Positions 1-6,052 of a stretch of DNA of 6,052 nt are shown here, one piece after another. Below the pieces are notes generated by a model that was not told the origin of the DNA, made no database searches, and was given only the letters and a program-made list of their open reading frames with translations. Position 1 is the first letter of the stretch. Each line of letters begins with the position of its first letter. The translations under genes were made by a program, and so were the position numbers. This DNA comes from an uncultured Actinomycetes bacterium (lineage in GTDB: Bacteria; Actinomycetota; Actinomycetes; Nanopelagicales; Nanopelagicaceae): NCBI GenBank assembly GCA_903852955.1, contig CAINSH010000236.1, positions 1-6,052 on the forward strand, given 5' to 3'.

Positions 1-2769
1 ACGCCTTCCTCATGTACAACGCCAGTTGCAGATGGAATGAAGGTAGTTACTCAATCCGAAAAGTTAGATCGCCTACGCAAAGGCGTAATGGAGCTTTACC
101 TATCAGACCATCCAGAAAATTGTGCAACGGGGGATGAGTGCGAAGTACATGGCGTTGCTAAAAAGATTGGAATCTATGATAGCCGATATGCGGCCACAAA
201 AACTCACTTAGATTTAAAGAAAGATGAATCAAATCCATACTTTACTTTTGATTCAACTGAATGCATCGTCTGTAACCGATGCGTGCGTGCCTGCGATGAA
301 GTCCAGGGAACTTTTGCGCTCACAATTGAAAACCGTGGCTTTGAGGCGCGAGTTTCATCTTCAGGAACTTCATTTATCGAAAGTGAGTGTGTCTCTTGCG
401 GAGCGTGTGTTCAGGCGTGCCCAACAGGTGCTTTAACTGAAAAGACTTTACTTACTATTGGTGCGCCAACGTCTTCAGTTATTACAACGTGTGCTTATTG
501 CGGAGTTGGGTGTTCATTTAAAGCTGAGATGCGCGGTGACCAATTAGTTCGCATGGTTCCATTTAAAGATGGAGGAGCTAATGAAGGCCACTCATGTGTA
601 AAAGGTCGATTTGCTTACGGTTATGCAACCCATAGCGATCGCATAACAAAGCCAATGATTCGAAACGCGATTACCGATCCATGGAAAGAAGTTTCTTGGG
701 AAGAAGCAATCTCTTTCGCAGCTAATGGTCTTAAAAAGATTCAAGCCGAGTCTGGTCGCAATGCAATCGGTGGAATTACGTCTTCTCGTTGTACAAATGA
801 AGAAGTCTTTGTTGTTCAAAAAATGATTCGCGCAGCTTTTGCCAATAACAACGTGGATACATGTGCCCGTGTTTGTCACTCACCAACTGGTTATGGCTTA
901 GGTCAAACTTTTGGAACTTCTGCCGGAACGCAAGATTTTGAATCAGTAGAACACAGCGATGTCATCATGTTAATTGGGGCAAATCCAACATCTGCCCACC
1001 CAGTTTTTGCCTCACGCATGAAAAAGGCGATCCGCAAAGGTGCCAAGCTCATTGTCGTGGATCCGCGTGTAATTCCACTTGTTCGCACTCCGGGTGTAAC
1101 CGCGGCACATCACTTGCAGCTAATGCCAGGAACTAACGTTGCTGTCATTAACGCTCTTGCGCACACAATTGTTACTGAAGGTTTAATGGATCGTGAGTTT
1201 GTAGCATCTCGCTGCGAGGAAAAATCATTTAAAGAGTGGGAAGCATTTATTTCACTTCCTGAAAACTCTCCTGAAGCTTTAGAGGCATCATCACGTGTTC
1301 CGGCCGAAGAAGTTCGAAAAGCCGCGCGTTTGTTTGCATCAGTGCCTAATGGATCTATTTATTACGGTCTAGGAGTTACCGAACATAGCCAGGGTTCAAC
1401 AATGGTTATGGGAATTGCAAATCTTGCAATGGTTACCGGAAACATCGGCCGTAAGGGTGTTGGTGTTAATCCACTTCGAGGACAAAACAATGTGCAGGGT
1501 TCTTGCGATATGGGCTCATTCCCACACGAACTTCCGGGCTATCGCCATATTTCTAATCCTGATACCCGAAAGATATTCAACGACAAGTGGGGCGTGGTTC
1601 TAGATTCAGAGCCTGGATTGCGTATCCCAAATATGTTTGATGCGGCTTTAGCCGGAAACTATCGCGGGATTTACGTACAAGGTGAAGATATTGCGCAATC
1701 TGACCCAAATACTTCACACGTTCATGCAGCCTTACGCGCAATGGACATGGTTATTGTGCAGGATCTATTCCTGAACGAAACATCAAAGTTTGCACATGTC
1801 TTTTTACCAGGAACTTCATTTCTTGAAAAAGATGGAACTTTTACCAATGCCGAGCGCCGAATAAATCGCGTGCGTCCAGTAATGAAATCTCCTACTGGTA
1901 AAAGCGAGTACGAAGTTACTTGCGATCTATCTACTGCAATGGGCTATCCAATGTCTTATAACAGCGGCGCAGAAATCATGGATGAAATTGCCGCAACTAC
2001 TCCTACATTTGCCGGAGTTTCTTTTGCAAAATTAGATGAAGTCGGAAGTTTGCAGTGGCCATGTAACGAGGCCAATCCAGAGGGCACACCAATGATGCAC
2101 GTTGAAAGCTTTATGCGTGGTCTTGGCCAATTCATGCGCACTCCGTACGTAGCAACTGATGAAAAAGCCTCACGAAAGTTCCCACTTTTGCTTACAACTG
2201 GCCGCGTACTTAGCCAATATAACGTTGGAGCTCAAACTCGACGCACTGCAAATAACATTTGGCACACCGAAGACATATTGGATCTACATGAATCAGATGC
2301 CGAGCTACGTGGTATCGCAGATGGATCTTGGGTCAAACTTTCTAGCCGCGTTGGCGAAACGATTATGCGTGCACGCATTACTGAGGAAGTTCCAGCAGGA
2401 GTCGTGTATACAACATTCCATTTCCCGCAAAGTGGTGCGAACGTCATCACGACTGATTATTCAGATTGGGCAACAAACTGTCCGGAATATAAAGTCACGG
2501 CAGTTGAAATTGCACCAAGTGCTAAAGGACCAGGTGCCATGGTTGAAAGTGACATTCATGGTGATTCTGAACTTGAATCAATTATCCGTATGGCCAATCA
2601 GATTGCAAGTAATTTCCCGGCAACTGATGCTCCAGAAATTAAAGTTGCACACCATATTGTGCAGTTCTGGACTAAGGCAATGATTGAACGCCTACATAAG
2701 GATGTAGATAAATCCAAGTTGTCCCCAATTGTCTTAAAGGCAATTGATGTGATGTTAGTTGCTCAGTAA
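1..2769 (+). CDS. fdsA: Formate dehydrogenase alpha (molybdopterin) subunit with fused FdsD-like domain; 5' end outside window
   Basis: This subunit oxidises formate to CO2 and passes electrons along an iron-sulfur chain, in this family usually to a diaphorase pair (FdsB/FdsG) that reduces NAD+ in the cytoplasm. The frame is open from base 1, and the residues before the ATG at 37 (SCTTPVADG) are the end of a NuoG-like 2Fe-2S domain, so 37 is not the start. The order is: end of 2Fe-2S domain; His/Cys cluster motif (His 109, Cys 121, Cys 139); two 4Fe-4S motifs (Cys at 262, 271, 280, 292 and 388, 397, 406, 418); the 4Fe-4S site of the molybdopterin domain (Cys 490, 499, 511, 595, followed by VKGR); and active-site Cys 874 with His 877 in ARVCHSPT. 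Cysteine replaces the selenocysteine of some relatives. The dinucleotide-binding C-terminal domain begins near 2176 (LLLTTGR), and a FdsD-like domain follows from about 2569. The visible part is 922 residues. Family identity is very secure; NAD as acceptor is inferred because the partner subunits are not visible. Confidence 0.96.
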   Translation, partial: TPSSCTTPVADGMKVVTQSEKLDRLRKGVMELYLSDHPENCATGDECEVHGVAKKIGIYDSRYAATKTHLDLKKDESNPYFTFDSTECIVCNRCVRACDEVQGTFALTIENRGFEARVSSSGTSFIESECVSCGACVQACPTGALTEKTLLTIGAPTSSVITTCAYCGVGCSFKAEMRGDQLVRMVPFKDGGANEGHSCVKGRFAYGYATHSDRITKPMIRNAITDPWKEVSWEEAISFAANGLKKIQAESGRNAIGGITSSRCTNEEVFVVQKMIRAAFANNNVDTCARVCHSPTGYGLGQTFGTSAGTQDFESVEHSDVIMLIGANPTSAHPVFASRMKKAIRKGAKLIVVDPRVIPLVRTPGVTAAHHLQLMPGTNVAVINALAHTIVTEGLMDREFVASRCEEKSFKEWEAFISLPENSPEALEASSRVPAEEVRKAARLFASVPNGSIYYGLGVTEHSQGSTMVMGIANLAMVTGNIGRKGVGVNPLRGQNNVQGSCDMGSFPHELPGYRHISNPDTRKIFNDKWGVVLDSEPGLRIPNMFDAALAGNYRGIYVQGEDIAQSDPNTSHVHAALRAMDMVIVQDLFLNETSKFAHVFLPGTSFLEKDGTFTNAERRINRVRPVMKSPTGKSEYEVTCDLSTAMGYPMSYNSGAEIMDEIAATTPTFAGVSFAKLDEVGSLQWPCNEANPEGTPMMHVESFMRGLGQFMRTPYVATDEKASRKFPLLLTTGRVLSQYNVGAQTRRTANNIWHTEDILDLHESDAELRGIADGSWVKLSSRVGETIMRARITEEVPAGVVYTTFHFPQSGANVITTDYSDWATNCPEYKVTAVEIAPSAKGPGAMVESDIHGDSELESIIRMANQIASNFPATDAPEIKVAHHIVQFWTKAMIERLHKDVDKSKLSPIVLKAIDVMLVAQ
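2569..2760 (+). other. FdsD-like (formate dehydrogenase delta subunit) domain fused to the C-terminus of the alpha subunit
   Basis: After the molybdopterin dinucleotide-binding domain ends (around YKVTAVEIAP, 2491-2520) there is a short Gly/Ser/Asp-rich linker and then about 64 residues that look like the small delta subunit FdsD. They include IIRMANQIASNF, then VAHHIVQFWTKAMIERL, then LSPIVLKAIDVM, matching the family pattern of a MANQI helix, a (D/H)HI..FW segment with a basic tail, and an L(D/S)P.V..A. end. FdsD is normally a separate small protein at the end of fdsGBACD operons and is linked to assembly or maturation of the enzyme. Here it is in the same reading frame with no stop between. 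The assignment rests on motif memory, not an alignment. Confidence 0.8.
2755..2769. other. Convergent 3' overlap of formate dehydrogenase and DUF1638 reading frames
   Basis: The plus-strand TAA at 2767-2769 lies beyond the minus-strand TAA read from 2757 to 2755, so the last codons of both genes share 15 bases. No GC-rich hairpin followed by a T-run is visible on either strand in the surrounding bases. Transcripts from each side therefore probably run into the other gene as antisense unless stopped by Rho or by a signal not recognisable by eye. Confidence 0.85.
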
Positions 2770-3339
2770 CGCCTTAATTTGCGCAGCTAACTGACCATAA
2801 CCAACTATTTCAATCTCAAGCGGTAGACCAATTTGTGCTGCTGCATCTTTAGCCAGAATTTCTAGCTCATCGGTTGGCTGTTGTGCTAACCAAATCACCC
2901 GAGAATAGTTCTTGAAGTAATCATCACGAAGTTCAGGTCGCTTATCTAGCCCAAGTTCAACAATGACTGATCGGTGAAAAGATTTAACTAGAAAATCAGT
3001 AAGGAAATAAGTTCCAGCATCTGAGGCCATGATTTGTTCGATTTTCTCTTTCCCGGCAAAGATGTCATAACAATGGTTACCACCTAATCGTTTAACACCA
3101 TGAGTAGCAATGACGGTATCTAGAGCTCCGTATGTTCCGCAATCTGCATATGCAACTGCACATGCACTGTGCTTATCTTTAATCTCATGTAACAAAAGAT
3201 CTACTTCACCTGCGATTTTTTCGGGCCGATTGTGCAGCAGGGGAGGCAAGGGATAAATCGTGATATCTAACAGGTCTTGGGCTGCAATATCAGCGATATG
3301 CGTAGCTAAAGCTCCGCAAGCAACAACTCCGATACTCAT
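2755..3339 (-). CDS. DUF1638 family protein, linked to corrinoid methyltransferase systems
   Basis: A 194-residue soluble protein with no signal peptide or membrane helix. It carries the marks of the DUF1638 family: Cys8 in VACGAL, LPPLLHNRPEKI at 31-42, YADCGTYG at 64-71 (Cys67), GGNHCYDIFAG at 87-96 (His89, Cys90), and DAGTYFLTDFLV at 107-118. The spaced Cys and His residues could bind a metal or cofactor, but this is a guess. The family has no settled biochemical role; it is found in methanogens and bacteria beside methylamine/corrinoid methyltransferases and their reductive activators, as here. The ATG at 3339 overlaps the TGA of the activator gene (ATGA, 3339-3336). No good Shine-Dalgarno precedes it, so translation is probably coupled to the gene upstream. 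The length is near what I recall for the family. Family assignment is fairly secure; function is unknown. Confidence 0.88.
   Translation of the reverse strand: MSIGVVACGALATHIADIAAQDLLDITIYPLPPLLHNRPEKIAGEVDLLLHEIKDKHSACAVAYADCGTYGALDTVIATHGVKRLGGNHCYDIFAGKEKIEQIMASDAGTYFLTDFLVKSFHRSVIVELGLDKRPELRDDYFKNYSRVIWLAQQPTDELEILAKDAAAQIGLPLEIEIVGYGQLAAQIKALLSN
3336..3339 (-). promoter_or_regulatory. ATGA stop/start overlap coupling the activator gene to DUF1638
   Basis: On the minus strand the activator ends with codons for AFPA followed by TGA (3338-3336), and the ATG of DUF1638 occupies 3339-3337. The bases just upstream (CGCTTTTCCTGC) hold no purine-rich ribosome site. Re-initiation by the terminating ribosome is the likely mode of translation, which suggests matched production of the two proteins. 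Confidence 0.8.
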
Positions 3340-5240
3340 GCAGGAAAAGCGAGGCGCTCAACAAACTTATCGTTGAAATCTTCGCGATCTGATAGTTCTA
3401 CGTAATCTATCTCCTCAAGAAGTGCTTGCGCGCCGTGGCGCTCTTGCGCTGAGAGCAAAACCATTTTTGCGCCTTCACCAGCAACGTTTCCTGCAGACAT
3501 GATGCGCATTACAGAAAGTTTTGGAACCAAACCAATTTTGATTGCAGAAGCTGGAGAAAGATACGAACCAAAAGAACCGGCAAGGAGAACTTGTTGAATT
3601 TCAGACTCTTCAACTCCGAACTCTTCAAGCAGTAGCGCCCACCCTGTAGCAATTGCAGCTTTAGCAAATTGAAGTTCTCGAACGTCGCGCTGCGTCAAAA
3701 AGACACAATCGCTTAAGTCACCTACTTCTTTTGACCAAGTCAAAACAAAAACTCGCTCACCTTCGCGAGTGACCAATCGGCTTGCAAGTTTTGGCGAAAT
3801 AGTAAGTGCGGCTTCATCGGTAACGAATTTTCCAGAATGATCTAGGAGTCCAACTTGAACCAGTGATGCACATGCATCAACTAGACCTGAACCGCAGATA
3901 CCTATTGCTGGGGCGTCATCAATTGTGCCGATTTCTAACTCACCATCGACAACTTTGATAGTTTCAATCGCACCTGATGCTGCGCGCACACCACATTTAA
4001 TACTTGCCGCTTCAAAGGCAGGTCCTGCAGGTGCGGCAGTTGCAACAATTTTGTCACCATTACCTAAAACAATTTCGCAGTTAGTTCCCACGTCGATAAA
4101 TAAGCGAAGACGTTTATCGCGATCCATTCCAGAGGCCAATGCACCAGCAATGATGTCGCCGCCAACGTATGCACCAAGTGAAGGCAAAATAACTGCCTTA
4201 GCTAATGGGTGAACGTCGATACCGATTTCTTTTACATCGATGTTTGGGTAATCAGCACTTGCCATAATAAACGGTGCAACACCTAGAGGTTCTGGATCAA
4301 TCCCAAGTAACAACTGGGTCATAGTTGCATTGCCGGCAATTGCTAGCTCGTAGACATGATGCGGATTTACTCCTGCTTCCGTGCACACCTCTTGCGTGAG
4401 CTGATTTAAGGTTTCTTGCGCCAGATTACTGAGTTTTTCAAGGGCGTCAGGATCTAGCATCGTGGCACTGATACGTGTAATCACATCTGCGCCAAACGGC
4501 TGCTGCTTGTTAAGCATTGATTTAACGGCAACTGGAGTACCCGTATTTAAATCAAGCAGCGTTGCAACAACTGTGGTTGTACCTAAGTCATAGGCAATTC
4601 CATAACGAAGGGCGGTAGTGTCGCCGGCTTCGATACCTAAAAACTCTTGATCGACAAATACTGCAGTTACTTTAAAGTTTGAAGCGCGTAAAATCTTTGG
4701 AAGCTCACGCATAGAAGCAAGGCTTGCAGTTCCTTCGATGTCATCTATTGCATCAAAGACACGCACAATATCGGTGCGCTGATCTGTTAGTGAAGGCTCT
4801 TCTAATTCGATGTAACGCTTTTGAACTGCAGGCCGCAAAATAACTTGTCGGCCAACGCCTACAGTTGCAGCTTTTGGTCGCGTGGTTAACGCTGGAACAT
4901 CTACCGAAATATCTTTAGATGTGCGCACTAAACAAGCCAAGCGCCAACCTTCATTGATTTCACTTTGCGTAAACGCACGAAAATCTAACTTTGAAGGCTC
5001 TACATCTCCATCAGTAACTTTAATTCGGCATTTCTTACAGGTGCCATAACCTCCACACGTGGAATCAATAGCAATTCCGTTCCAAGAAGCGGCATCAAAT
5101 GCACTTACTCCCGTAGGAACAGTAATTATCTTTTGTGATCCGACTGAACCATCTTTTTCAAGGGATGTGAAGGCAAGCTTGACTCGCCCTGTACCGTCAT
5201 GTGCAGGTACAAGGGACGGGTCTAACTCTTTTTTACTAAT
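3336..5240 (-). CDS. Reductive activator of corrinoid proteins (2Fe-2S ferredoxin + ASKHA ATPase, RACo-like, DUF4445)
   Basis: This protein uses ATP and a low-potential electron to return inactive Co(II) corrinoid to Co(I), keeping methyl-transferring corrinoid proteins alive. Counting from ATT 5240 it has 634 residues, close to the usual length of bacterial RACo-type activators. An N-terminal plant-type 2Fe-2S domain has Cys62, Cys68, Cys71 (CGGYGTCKKC) and Cys103 (GWRLACLV). A linker and middle region follow. The ATPase core has YDLGTTTVVATLLDL (phosphate-1, about 217-231), IAGNATMTQLLLGIDP (about 301-316), FIDVGTNCEIVLG (phosphate-2, about 381-393) and LLAGSFGSYLSP (adenosine-binding, about 552-563). 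The frame is open back to a TAA at 5267-5265 but contains no ATG, GTG or TTG before TTG 4940. That TTG lies between the third and fourth cluster cysteines, so it cannot be the true start. ATT 5240, eight bases after AAGGA, is chosen; ATC 5243 is the alternative. Function is secure and the start is inferred. Confidence 0.93.
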   Translation of the reverse strand: MSKKELDPSLVPAHDGTGRVKLAFTSLEKDGSVGSQKIITVPTGVSAFDAASWNGIAIDSTCGGYGTCKKCRIKVTDGDVEPSKLDFRAFTQSEINEGWRLACLVRTSKDISVDVPALTTRPKAATVGVGRQVILRPAVQKRYIELEEPSLTDQRTDIVRVFDAIDDIEGTASLASMRELPKILRASNFKVTAVFVDQEFLGIEAGDTTALRYGIAYDLGTTTVVATLLDLNTGTPVAVKSMLNKQQPFGADVITRISATMLDPDALEKLSNLAQETLNQLTQEVCTEAGVNPHHVYELAIAGNATMTQLLLGIDPEPLGVAPFIMASADYPNIDVKEIGIDVHPLAKAVILPSLGAYVGGDIIAGALASGMDRDKRLRLFIDVGTNCEIVLGNGDKIVATAAPAGPAFEAASIKCGVRAASGAIETIKVVDGELEIGTIDDAPAIGICGSGLVDACASLVQVGLLDHSGKFVTDEAALTISPKLASRLVTREGERVFVLTWSKEVGDLSDCVFLTQRDVRELQFAKAAIATGWALLLEEFGVEESEIQQVLLAGSFGSYLSPASAIKIGLVPKLSVMRIMSAGNVAGEGAKMVLLSAQERHGAQALLEEIDYVELSDREDFNDKFVERLAFPA

Positions 5241-5255
5241 GATTAGTTTCCTTCC
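5238..5255 (-). promoter_or_regulatory. Ribosome binding site and probable ATT start codon of the corrinoid activator
   Basis: On the minus strand GGAAGGA occupies 5255-5249, inside the last codons of the methyltransferase gene. The methyltransferase stop TAA is 5245-5243. ATT at 5240-5238 begins eight bases after AAGGA, a standard spacing, and two bases after the stop codon. ATC at 5243-5241, sharing one base with the stop, has a spacing of five and is the second choice. There is no ATG, GTG or TTG in frame here. Termination at the upstream stop would deliver ribosomes directly to this weak start. Confidence 0.65.
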
Positions 5256-6052
5256 GCGACAGCTTTAGCTGCTTCGATTGCACGGTAGCGCATGATCCAG
5301 TTTGTTCCCCATGGATCAAGACCAAGTAAAAGATCTGCCGCGCGAACTGATTCAACGATTGCGGGAGTACGAGAATCCATAACCGCACTTGTTAAACCCA
5401 TTGCCATTGCCGCTGGCAAGAATGCCGCGTTAAGTGCATGACGATGTGGAAGGCCAAATGAGATATTTGATGCACCCAGAGTCATATTCAGACCCCACTT
5501 TTCGCGGATCAAATAAATAGCTTCTAGGGTGTGTTTTACGGCTTCTGGATCTGCTCCCACAGTCATTGCAAGTGGATCAATAACTAAATCTTCAAGTGGG
5601 ATTCCATGTTTTTCAACAGTGCGGATAATTTTTTCAGTAATAACTAAACGCTCTGCAGCCGTTGCCGGGATTCCAGTTTCATCATTAGGCAAAGCAATAA
5701 TTGCTGCGCCGTGCTTTTTGATCAGTGGAAGTACTAACTCCATACGATCATCTTCACCAGTGACACTATTTACAAGTGCCTTACCTTGATAAGCCTCAAG
5801 ACCAGCCTGCAACGCTTCGATAACCGAAGAGTCAATACAGATTGGAAGATCAGTCAATGATTGAACCAAGGTAATTGCCTTTGAAAGCAGCGCTGGTTCA
5901 TCAGTTAGTGGAACACCCATATTGACATCTAAAACGTCAGCGCCACCGGCAACTTGTGCAATGACATCTTTTTCGATGGCCGATAAGTCACCGGCTCGTA
6001 GTTGTTCTTGAAATTTCTTACGACCTGTTGGATTAATGCGCTCACCGATAAT
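5243..6052 (-). CDS. Methyltetrahydrofolate:corrinoid methyltransferase (pterin-binding, AcsE/MtgA-like); 5' end outside window
   Basis: The enzyme transfers a methyl group between N5 of tetrahydrofolate and the cobalt of a corrinoid protein; direction depends on the pathway. The visible 269 residues run open to the window edge. An ATG at 5920 is internal, because IIGERINPTGRKKF and GGADVLDVN upstream of it are core family motifs (first strand and helix of the pterin-binding TIM barrel). Further landmarks are CIDSS (Asp 74 of the visible part), LVNSVTGE (Asn 95), VIDPLAM (Asp 159) and LGASNISFGLPHR (Asn 196). These correspond to the folate-binding Asp, Asn, Asp and Asn of the CFeSP methyltransferase. 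It is not dihydropteroate synthase: the GERINPTG and GASNISFG signatures are those of methyltransferases. Probably only a few to a few tens of residues are missing. It is first in the visible part of the minus-strand operon, and its last codons hold the activator's ribosome site. The partner corrinoid protein is not in the window. Confidence 0.93.
   Translation of the reverse strand: MIGERINPTGRKKFQEQLRAGDLSAIEKDVIAQVAGGADVLDVNMGVPLTDEPALLSKAITLVQSLTDLPICIDSSVIEALQAGLEAYQGKALVNSVTGEDDRMELVLPLIKKHGAAIIALPNDETGIPATAAERLVITEKIIRTVEKHGIPLEDLVIDPLAMTVGADPEAVKHTLEAIYLIREKWGLNMTLGASNISFGLPHRHALNAAFLPAAMAMGLTSAVMDSRTPAIVESVRAADLLLGLDPWGTNWIMRYRAIEAAKAVAEGN

Noticed and set aside
37..39. ATG as the start of formate dehydrogenase alpha
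   Set aside because: The frame is open to base 1, and the preceding residues (with Cys at 13-15) are the end of the conserved 2Fe-2S domain, so the gene begins left of the window.
862..879. Possible selenocysteine formate dehydrogenase
   Set aside because: The active-site codon at 874-876 is TGT (Cys), and there is no in-frame TGA or following SECIS-like need.
2159..2683. A 174-codon open frame on the plus strand, frame-shifted inside formate dehydrogenase
   Set aside because: It lies wholly within strongly conserved formate dehydrogenase coding sequence, and its translation has no recognisable domain; it is a shadow frame.
4938..4940. TTG as the start of the corrinoid activator
   Set aside because: It has a passable upstream GAAGG, but it lies inside the ferredoxin domain between the third and fourth cluster cysteines; the frame upstream is clearly coding.
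5059..5268. Plus-strand open frame across the methyltransferase/activator junction
   Set aside because: It is antisense to the ferredoxin domain and the methyltransferase tail, and its translation shows no family features.
5918..5920. ATG as the start of the methyltransferase
   Set aside because: Family core motifs GERINPTG and GGADVLDVN are encoded upstream in the same frame and run to the window edge.
5243..6052. Dihydropteroate synthase (folP)
   Set aside because: It shares the pterin-binding barrel, but the signature motifs and neighbouring corrinoid activator identify a methyl-THF:corrinoid methyltransferase.
1..6052. CRISPR array, tRNA/rRNA, insertion sequence or prophage
   Set aside because: No spaced direct repeats, RNA-gene signatures, terminal inverted repeats or transposase/integrase motifs were seen; essentially every base is inside one of the four genes.

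Overview
The window holds four protein genes and almost no non-coding DNA. One gene runs left to right: the molybdopterin (alpha) subunit of an NAD-type formate dehydrogenase, cut by the left edge. Three tightly packed genes run right to left and meet it tail to tail: a methyltetrahydrofolate:corrinoid methyltransferase (cut by the right edge), a 2Fe-2S/ASKHA reductive activator of corrinoid proteins, and a DUF1638 protein.

Layout. Positions 1-2769 (+) are formate dehydrogenase alpha, with an FdsD-like delta-subunit domain fused to its C-terminus. Positions 2755-3339 (-) are DUF1638. Positions 3336-5240 (-) are the corrinoid activator, whose real start appears to be a rare ATT codon; an obvious TTG start 300 bases further in would cut its iron-sulfur domain in half. 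Positions 5243-6052 (-) are the methyltransferase. The two right-hand junctions (2 bases between stop and start, then a 4-base ATGA overlap) indicate one translationally coupled operon. The formate dehydrogenase and DUF1638 reading frames overlap by 15 bases at their 3' ends, and no terminator hairpin is visible there.

How the genes fit together (inference). The methyltransferase moves a methyl group between a corrinoid protein and tetrahydrofolate. The activator re-reduces corrinoid that has been oxidised to inactive Co(II). DUF1638 proteins often accompany such methyltransferase systems but have no settled function. Formate dehydrogenase oxidises formate, the end product when methyl-THF is oxidised through methylene- and formyl-THF. 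The window therefore looks like part of a module that strips methyl groups from a methylated compound (a methylamine, betaine or methyl ether, for example) and oxidises them to CO2 with recovery of NADH. The substrate-specific methyltransferase (MttB-like or other), the corrinoid protein and the formate dehydrogenase beta/gamma subunits are not in the window; they probably lie just outside it.

Organism. The sequence is bacterial, of moderate-to-low GC by eye, with very compact gene packing. The formate dehydrogenase is the soluble NuoG-like type with cysteine, not selenocysteine, at the active site, which is common in aerobes. A streamlined planktonic bacterium, possibly a low-GC actinobacterium, would fit, but this is a weak guess. 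Nothing indicates a mobile element, phage, CRISPR array or RNA gene.
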